In this document: positions 59,274-64,000 of the stretch, one piece after another
Position numbering within the stretch: the first letter of the stretch is position 1
Layout: each line of letters opens with the position of its first letter
Position numbers and translations under genes: made by a program
Assembly (NCBI GenBank): GCA_020351875.1
Contig: CP070671.1
Coordinates: 2,372,155 to 2,436,154, forward strand
Source of the DNA: Chromatiales bacterium
GTDB taxonomy: Bacteria > Pseudomonadota > Gammaproteobacteria > Steroidobacterales > GCA-2729495
Direction: 5' to 3'
DNA length: 64,000 bases
Notes under the pieces: generated by a model
Databases searched by the model: none
Told to the model about the DNA's origin: nothing
What the model saw: only the letters and a program-made list of their open reading frames with translations

Positions 59274-61433
59274 ATGAAGCATCGCTGCCTGATGGGTGCG
59301 GCTGCTGCCGCCGCCGTGCTGAACGCCGGCCCGGCGCTGGCCCAAATGGATGAAATCGTGGTGGAAGCCACGCGTCGCGAGGCGGACCTGCAGTCTGTGC
59401 CGCTGGCCGTCACGGCACTGGGCGCAGAACAGATCGCGAAACTGCAGATCGACACCACCCAGGACATTGGCGACAACGTGCCGAACCTGCAGACCTACAC
59501 GGTCACTGCCGGTGCGCAGGCGCTGCAGCTGCACGCGCGCGGCGCAAGCGTGCAGAACCCCGGCTTCAACACCTCCGAATCGCCCGTAGGCTTCTACGTG
59601 GACGACGTGTATCACGGCCGCCTGGCGTCGATCAACCTGGACCTGACCGACATCGAGCGCATCGAAGTGCTGCGCGGCCCGCAGGCCACGCTGTACGGCC
59701 GGAACACCATAGCGGGTGCCGTAAAGGTCATCACCCGCTCGCCGGGTGACGAACTCTTTGCCAATGCCTCCGTTGGCGCCGGCGACTATGACACTGTGCA
59801 GGCCAAGGGCGCGATCGGTGGCCCGATCATCGAAGGTGCGCTGGCAGCCTCGCTGGCCGTCAACTACCACCAGCGCGACGAGGGCTGGATCGACAATCCC
59901 ACGACCGGCGACGAGCTCGGCGAATTCGAAAACAAGATCGGCCGGCTCAAACTTCACTACTACGGTATCGACAATCTGGACGTGAACCTCAGCGTCTGGG
60001 GCGTGGACGCGCAAAACGACGGCTACAACGGGATTCCCTACGTGCCTTTCCTGCAGTCCAGCCCGACGGGTCCCGCCAGCCCCCTCGGCAATTTCTACGA
60101 CAACTTCTCATCTGGGGGCGTTAGCGACGGCGATACGGACCAGAGCGGCGGCAACCTGCAGGTCACCTGGGACGTCTGGGGCATGCAGCTGCGCAGCATT
60201 ACGGCCATTGCGGATATCGACGATGAATTCAGCTTCGATCTCGCCGGTGGCGGGCTCGGCGGTGTCGCTGGTAGTGACGGCCTGCTGGTGGACTCCTCAT
60301 CCAACATGGATTCCTGGAGCCAGGAATTTCAGCTTCTTGGCACGAGCTTCAGTGACAAGCTGAGCTGGATCGCCGGCTTCTTCTACCTGAACGAAGACGG
60401 CGACCAGGTTTACACCGGCGTTCTTGCCCCGTTCTTCGACTTCCGCGAAGACGTTGAAAACGAAACCGACAGCTATGCTGCATTCGCCGAGGGCACCTGG
60501 CAGTTCACCGATCGGCTGAGTGCCACTGTAGGCCTGCGCTGGAGCAAGGACGAGAAGGACTACCGCATCACCTGTTCCGACGGGCCGGGCGGAGGCAACT
60601 CCTGTACGCCGACGCCGTCGGGTAGCTTCACCGTCAGCCTGGACGAGAACTACGACGAATGGACGCCGAAGTTCGGTCTTGATTACCAGATCAACGAGAA
60701 GTGGCTGACCTACCTGACCGCAGCCAAGGGCTTCCAGGCCGGTGGCTTTCAGACCCTGTGCTTTGGCAACTTGCAGTGCGCGGCCCGGGATTACGACCCG
60801 CAGACCGTCTGGTCCTACGAGGCGGGCTTCAAGGGCGACATGCTGGACGACACGGTGCGCCTGAACGCCGCGGTGTTCTATGCCGCCTACGAAGACATCC
60901 AGCAGACCGTCCCGACGCCCGTGTTCGATAATAACGTTCCGCCGAACATCATCGGTACGACATTCCCCCTCGACAACGTCGATGACGTGGACGTATGGGG
61001 TGTCGAACTGGAGACCTTCTGGACGCCCGTCGAAAACCTGAACTTCTTCGGCTCGCTCGGCTTCATGGATGCCGACGACGTGAGTGCCACGGGCAATGAC
61101 TTGCCCTCCAACCCGGACCTGACCGTGCGGTTGGGCTTCGACTACACCCGGGAACTGACCAGCGCCATAGAACTCTTTTTTGGCGCGGACCTGAACTACT
61201 CGGACAACTACTACACCGAAGTCAACAATGACCTGCAGATCGATGATTACACGCGCGGTAATGGCTTTATTGGCATCGGGCGACCGGATGGTCGCTGGCA
61301 GCTGGTAGGGACCATGAAGAACATCAGCGACGAAGACGACAACGTGTCGGGCCTTAACGTGCCCTTCGCGACCAATATCCGTACGCCGCTGCCGCCGCGG
61401 GAGTACATGGTGACCTTGAAGGTCGCTTACTGA
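59274..61433 (+). CDS. TonB-dependent receptor
   Basis: 719 aa outer-membrane importer. Signal peptide of about 23 residues ending ALAQ, then a TonB-box-like IVVEATRREADLQSVPLAVT, a plug domain with IERIEVLRGPQATLYGRNTIAGAV, and a 22-strand barrel ending VTLKVAY with a terminal aromatic residue. The type (RGPQ..LYGRNTIAG) is the broad class used by sediment and marine bacteria for organic compounds as well as siderophores; no metal-related genes are near, so an organic substrate of this block is likely. A strong terminator follows. Confidence 0.93.
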   Translation: MKHRCLMGAAAAAAVLNAGPALAQMDEIVVEATRREADLQSVPLAVTALGAEQIAKLQIDTTQDIGDNVPNLQTYTVTAGAQALQLHARGASVQNPGFNTSESPVGFYVDDVYHGRLASINLDLTDIERIEVLRGPQATLYGRNTIAGAVKVITRSPGDELFANASVGAGDYDTVQAKGAIGGPIIEGALAASLAVNYHQRDEGWIDNPTTGDELGEFENKIGRLKLHYYGIDNLDVNLSVWGVDAQNDGYNGIPYVPFLQSSPTGPASPLGNFYDNFSSGGVSDGDTDQSGGNLQVTWDVWGMQLRSITAIADIDDEFSFDLAGGGLGGVAGSDGLLVDSSSNMDSWSQEFQLLGTSFSDKLSWIAGFFYLNEDGDQVYTGVLAPFFDFREDVENETDSYAAFAEGTWQFTDRLSATVGLRWSKDEKDYRITCSDGPGGGNSCTPTPSGSFTVSLDENYDEWTPKFGLDYQINEKWLTYLTAAKGFQAGGFQTLCFGNLQCAARDYDPQTVWSYEAGFKGDMLDDTVRLNAAVFYAAYEDIQQTVPTPVFDNNVPPNIIGTTFPLDNVDDVDVWGVELETFWTPVENLNFFGSLGFMDADDVSATGNDLPSNPDLTVRLGFDYTRELTSAIELFFGADLNYSDNYYTEVNNDLQIDDYTRGNGFIGIGRPDGRWQLVGTMKNISDEDDNVSGLNVPFATNIRTPLPPREYMVTLKVAY

Positions 61434-61460
61434 TCGCGCAAGCAGTGCATTGATGCACAG

Positions 61461-61490
61461 GGCCGGCAGGTGCCATGACACCTGCCGGCC
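61461..61490 (+). terminator. Intrinsic terminator after the TonB receptor
   Basis: GGCCGGCAGGTG / CACCTGCCGGCC, a perfect 12-bp stem with a 6-base loop, then TTCTTCTTT. It is 27 bases past the TonB receptor stop. Confidence 0.9.
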
Positions 61491-61585
61491 TTCTTCTTTG
61501 CGACAGAGCAGTGTCTGAAGCCAGTGATCATGGTCTCGCTTAACGGCGGCCTTCTGGGCTAATCTTGCGGCCGTCCGGGGGTGCC

Positions 61586-62773
61586 ATGAAGCGATTCGTC
61601 GAGATCCTGATTCTGCTGACCGTCGTGATTAGCCTGGTCTACTGGCAGGACCCGTGGCTGTGGCGGCGTTACGCGGGCACCCTTTCGCAGTTAGCGGGCT
61701 CTGCCCCGCGGCTGCTGACGCCAAATGAAGTGATCCGCGGCAGCGGCGAACCGGCGCTCGAAGTCGCCGCTGCAGGCGAACGCAGCGTGAGCGACGAAGC
61801 CTTCACCGCAGCGGTAGAGTTTGCGCAGCGCTTCGACAGTTATGCGCTGGTGGTGCTGCAGGGCAACCGCGTGCAGCACGAGTGGTACGCCCCGGGCTGG
61901 GATGCAACCAGCCTCACGCAGTCGCAGTCCATGCACAAGTCGCTGCAGGCTTTGCTGATCGGGGTCGCGCTGGAAGCCGGTGACATCGAATCGCCGCAGG
62001 ATCCCGTCGGCCGCTACGTCACCGAATGGGCCAGCGATCCCCGCGGCGCCATCACGCTGGAACAGCTGATGATGATGTCGTCCGGGCTCGCACAATACCG
62101 GTTCACGCTGAATCCCTTCACCGACGACTACCGCTGGCTTTATTCCGGTGACACGCTCGGCCCCACGCTGCGCAACCCGCAGGCCGACTGGGCACCGGGC
62201 GACAAGTTCGACTACAACAACATCAATGCCGAATTACTGGGCCTGGTGATCGAGCGCGCCACCGGCCAGCGCTACCCCCGGTATCTCGAGCAGAAGCTCT
62301 GGCAACCCATGGGCGGCGGTGAGGCGCGGGTCTGGCTGGACCACGAAGACGGCGACGCCTTTACGTCCTGCTGCCTGATGGCGACGGCCCGCGACTGGGC
62401 CCGCGTCGGCCAGGTCATGTTGAACCGGGGCGAGTATGCGGGCCGCCGCATCGTGAGCGCGGAATGGGTCGACCGGATGGTCAGCCCCGCGCCGGTGTCG
62501 AAATGGTACGGGTGGCAGACCTGGCTCGCCTACGACGAACAGGTGAACCCGCGCGCGGAGCTGGCTTCTGCCGGCGGCGCCTACGCGCGCAGCGAGGCTT
62601 TTCTTGCGGAAGACGTCTACTATTTCTCCGGCCGTGGCGCGCAACGGGTCTACGTGGTGCCATCGCGGGAGTTGGTCATCGTTCGCCTGGGTCCGGCCCT
62701 CGGGCCCAGGCCGCTGAAACCTGGTTGGGACAATGCATATCTCGTCAACACGATTATTCGCGGCATGGACTAG
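61586..62773 (+). CDS. Serine hydrolase of the class C beta-lactamase/esterase family
   Basis: 395 aa. A membrane anchor or uncleaved signal (FVEILILLTVVISLVYW, about 3-20) puts the enzyme in the periplasm. Ser-x-x-Lys is SMHKS, Tyr-x-Asn is YNN in KFDYNNINAEL, and FSGRGAQRVYV near the C-terminus replaces the KTG box. Such proteins are usually esterases or peptidases and only rarely beta-lactamases; 6-aminohexanoate dimer hydrolase (NylB) is a family member of similar layout. ATG at 61586. Its end overlaps the next gene by 41 bases. Confidence 0.83.
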   Translation: MKRFVEILILLTVVISLVYWQDPWLWRRYAGTLSQLAGSAPRLLTPNEVIRGSGEPALEVAAAGERSVSDEAFTAAVEFAQRFDSYALVVLQGNRVQHEWYAPGWDATSLTQSQSMHKSLQALLIGVALEAGDIESPQDPVGRYVTEWASDPRGAITLEQLMMMSSGLAQYRFTLNPFTDDYRWLYSGDTLGPTLRNPQADWAPGDKFDYNNINAELLGLVIERATGQRYPRYLEQKLWQPMGGGEARVWLDHEDGDAFTSCCLMATARDWARVGQVMLNRGEYAGRRIVSAEWVDRMVSPAPVSKWYGWQTWLAYDEQVNPRAELASAGGAYARSEAFLAEDVYYFSGRGAQRVYVVPSRELVIVRLGPALGPRPLKPGWDNAYLVNTIIRGMD

Positions 62774-64000
62774 ACCGGTCCGCCAGTTTGCACTGGTGCT
62801 CACGGGCGCCATCGCACTGCAGGGCTGTGAGCCGGGTCCGCCGGAGATAGAAGCGGACGTGCTGATCATCGGCGCCGGCATTGCCGGGCTGTCGGCGGCG
62901 CTGGAGGCTAGCGAAGCGGGCGCAACCGTCACGCTGCTGGACATGAATTCCGTCGGCGGCGGTCACGCGGTGCAGGCCGGGGGCCTGTTCATGGTCGATA
63001 CGCCACTGCAGGCGGTGAAAGGTATCGAAGACAGTGTTGACCTGGCCATCGCCGACATGCAGGCCTGGGGCGAAGACGCCGATCTCGCCTGGCTGCGGCG
63101 TTACGTGGAGGCCTCGCGCCCGGAGGTCTACGACTGGCTGACCCGCCTGGGCGTCGAGTTCGCGTTGCTGATGCCGGCGCCGGGCGAAACTTCCGTACCC
63201 CGCTTTCACTTCACGCGCGGCACGTCTGTGAATGTCGTGGTGCCGATGATGCGCACCGCACTCGATCGCGCGGGTGTTCGCTGGCGGATGAATACCGAGG
63301 CCACCGGCATCGGCGTTGCCGAAGACGGCACCTGGGAGATCGCCGCGAGAAACCTGCGTTTGGGCGATACGGAGCAGCTGAAAGCCCGGTCTGTCGTGAT
63401 CGCGACGGGCGGCTTTGAAGGCAACCTGGAACGCGTGCGGGCGAACTGGCTGCCCGGCGTCGAGCAGCCCAAGCGCCTGCTGAATGGCGCCGGCCGCTTT
63501 GCCACGGGCTCCGGGCTGGATCTCGGCGCGCAGGCCGGCGCGGTACTCAATCGCCTGAACAAGCAGACGATCTTCGTGACCGGGTTTCCGAACCCGCGCG
63601 ACCCGAGCGGTGAACATGGCCTGCTGGCCATGAACCCCACGGCGATCTTCGTCGACAACAGCGGGCGACGCTTCATGAACGAGGACGTGCCGCGCAAGAC
63701 GCTGGAGACCACGGTCCTGGCGATGCCGGGGCAAAGCTACTGGATGATCTTCGACAACAAGGGCCGGCGGCGTCTGCAGGTACGCGGCGCGCCGTGGCTG
63801 GACCGGGACACGCTGGACAGCGAGATTCTCGGCAACCCGGAGATCGTGCAACGTGGCGATGACATCGCCACACTGGCCGCCGCCGCGGGCCTGCCGCCCA
63901 GCGAACTCGAACTGACGATTGCGGCCTACAACGCGCAGGTTGTACTGGGCGAAGAAGACCAGTTCGGCCGCTTCAGTGCGGATATCGAAGAAGACAAACC
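62733..64000 (+). CDS. FAD-dependent oxidoreductase lipoprotein (flavocytochrome c/KstD-like), incomplete
   Basis: The gene runs off the right end of the window; 422 residues are visible. The ATG at 62733 gives a lipoprotein signal, ALVLTGAIALQGCEPG. The FAD-binding fold is VLIIGAGIAGLSAALEASEAG with GGLFMVDTP, and RSVVIATGGFEGNLE is the second dinucleotide-type segment. MNEDVPRKTLE and AIFVDNSGRRFM match fumarate reductase flavoprotein and 3-ketosteroid dehydrogenase relatives. Lipid anchoring is uncommon for this family and implies action at the cell envelope. It overlaps the serine hydrolase gene by 41 bases and is probably translated with it. Confidence 0.85.
   Translation, partial: MHISSTRLFAAWTRPVRQFALVLTGAIALQGCEPGPPEIEADVLIIGAGIAGLSAALEASEAGATVTLLDMNSVGGGHAVQAGGLFMVDTPLQAVKGIEDSVDLAIADMQAWGEDADLAWLRRYVEASRPEVYDWLTRLGVEFALLMPAPGETSVPRFHFTRGTSVNVVVPMMRTALDRAGVRWRMNTEATGIGVAEDGTWEIAARNLRLGDTEQLKARSVVIATGGFEGNLERVRANWLPGVEQPKRLLNGAGRFATGSGLDLGAQAGAVLNRLNKQTIFVTGFPNPRDPSGEHGLLAMNPTAIFVDNSGRRFMNEDVPRKTLETTVLAMPGQSYWMIFDNKGRRRLQVRGAPWLDRDTLDSEILGNPEIVQRGDDIATLAAAAGLPPSELELTIAAYNAQVVLGEEDQFGRFSADIEEDK

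Noticed and set aside
61586-62773. Class C beta-lactamase conferring resistance
   Set aside because: Ser-x-x-Lys and Tyr-x-Asn are present, but the KTG box is replaced and the protein is membrane-anchored; the setting suggests an esterase or amidase.

Overview
The window is GC-rich, densely coded chromosomal DNA, probably from a free-living, aerobic gammaproteobacterium of marine or sediment type. This assignment rests on gene content only: trpEGDCFBA, ppc, a ybbP-ybbA/tesA block, purU, class I DAHP synthase, a TonB receptor, many acyl-CoA enzymes, REP-type repeats and a bacterial mevalonate branch. I see no rRNA, tRNA, CRISPR array, prophage or transposase.

Region 1 (1-17.2 kb) is metabolic. 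A complete trpEGDCFBA operon is read on the minus strand behind a tryptophan-rich leader peptide and a terminator-type attenuator. It is followed by an SLC13-type transporter, ppc overlapping a hydroxypyruvate reductase-like gene, and a YbbA/YbbP ABC system whose ATPase gene shares its start tetranucleotide with divergent tesA. A 700-base gene-free stretch of palindromic repeats closes the region.

Region 2 (17.2-29.6 kb) is the most unusual part. Nine closely spaced minus-strand genes encode two lipoproteins, a membrane Ser/Thr kinase, a PEGA protein with a formylglycine-enzyme-like tail, a small anchored protein, an ExbB/TolQ-like channel, an Hsp70-like/FHA protein and two von Willebrand A proteins whose N-terminal helix looks like ExbD/TolR. 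A third lipoprotein gene lies just upstream. I read this as a kinase-controlled, proton-driven envelope machine of unknown function.

Region 3 (29.8-48 kb) holds an MFS carrier, MaoC and crotonase enzymes and FadD. Next come a single-gene fusion of HMG-CoA reductase to mevalonate kinase, followed by IPP isomerase (which lacks a usual start codon) and an SDR. A PQQ-type sugar dehydrogenase, a heat-shock Hsp20 gene, a tandem Usp, a Cys/Met PLP enzyme, a DmdC-like acyl-CoA dehydrogenase, purU, aroG and a cytosolic kinase/PP2C pair follow.

Region 4 (48-64 kb) looks catabolic. It contains a beta-propeller protein, a Rieske oxygenase, three hydrolase types (Tat amidohydrolase, NodB-like deacetylase with a histone-H1-like tail, cysteine hydrolase), a cupin, two MFS carriers, a TonB receptor, a serine hydrolase and an FAD lipoprotein cut by the window end. 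Uptake, ring or side-chain oxidation and C-N bond cleavage of one class of compound is a reasonable inference, but the substrate cannot be read from sequence.

REP-like elements and two copies of a ~150-bp hairpin element lie between genes; in two cases a REP supplies the stop codon of the preceding gene.
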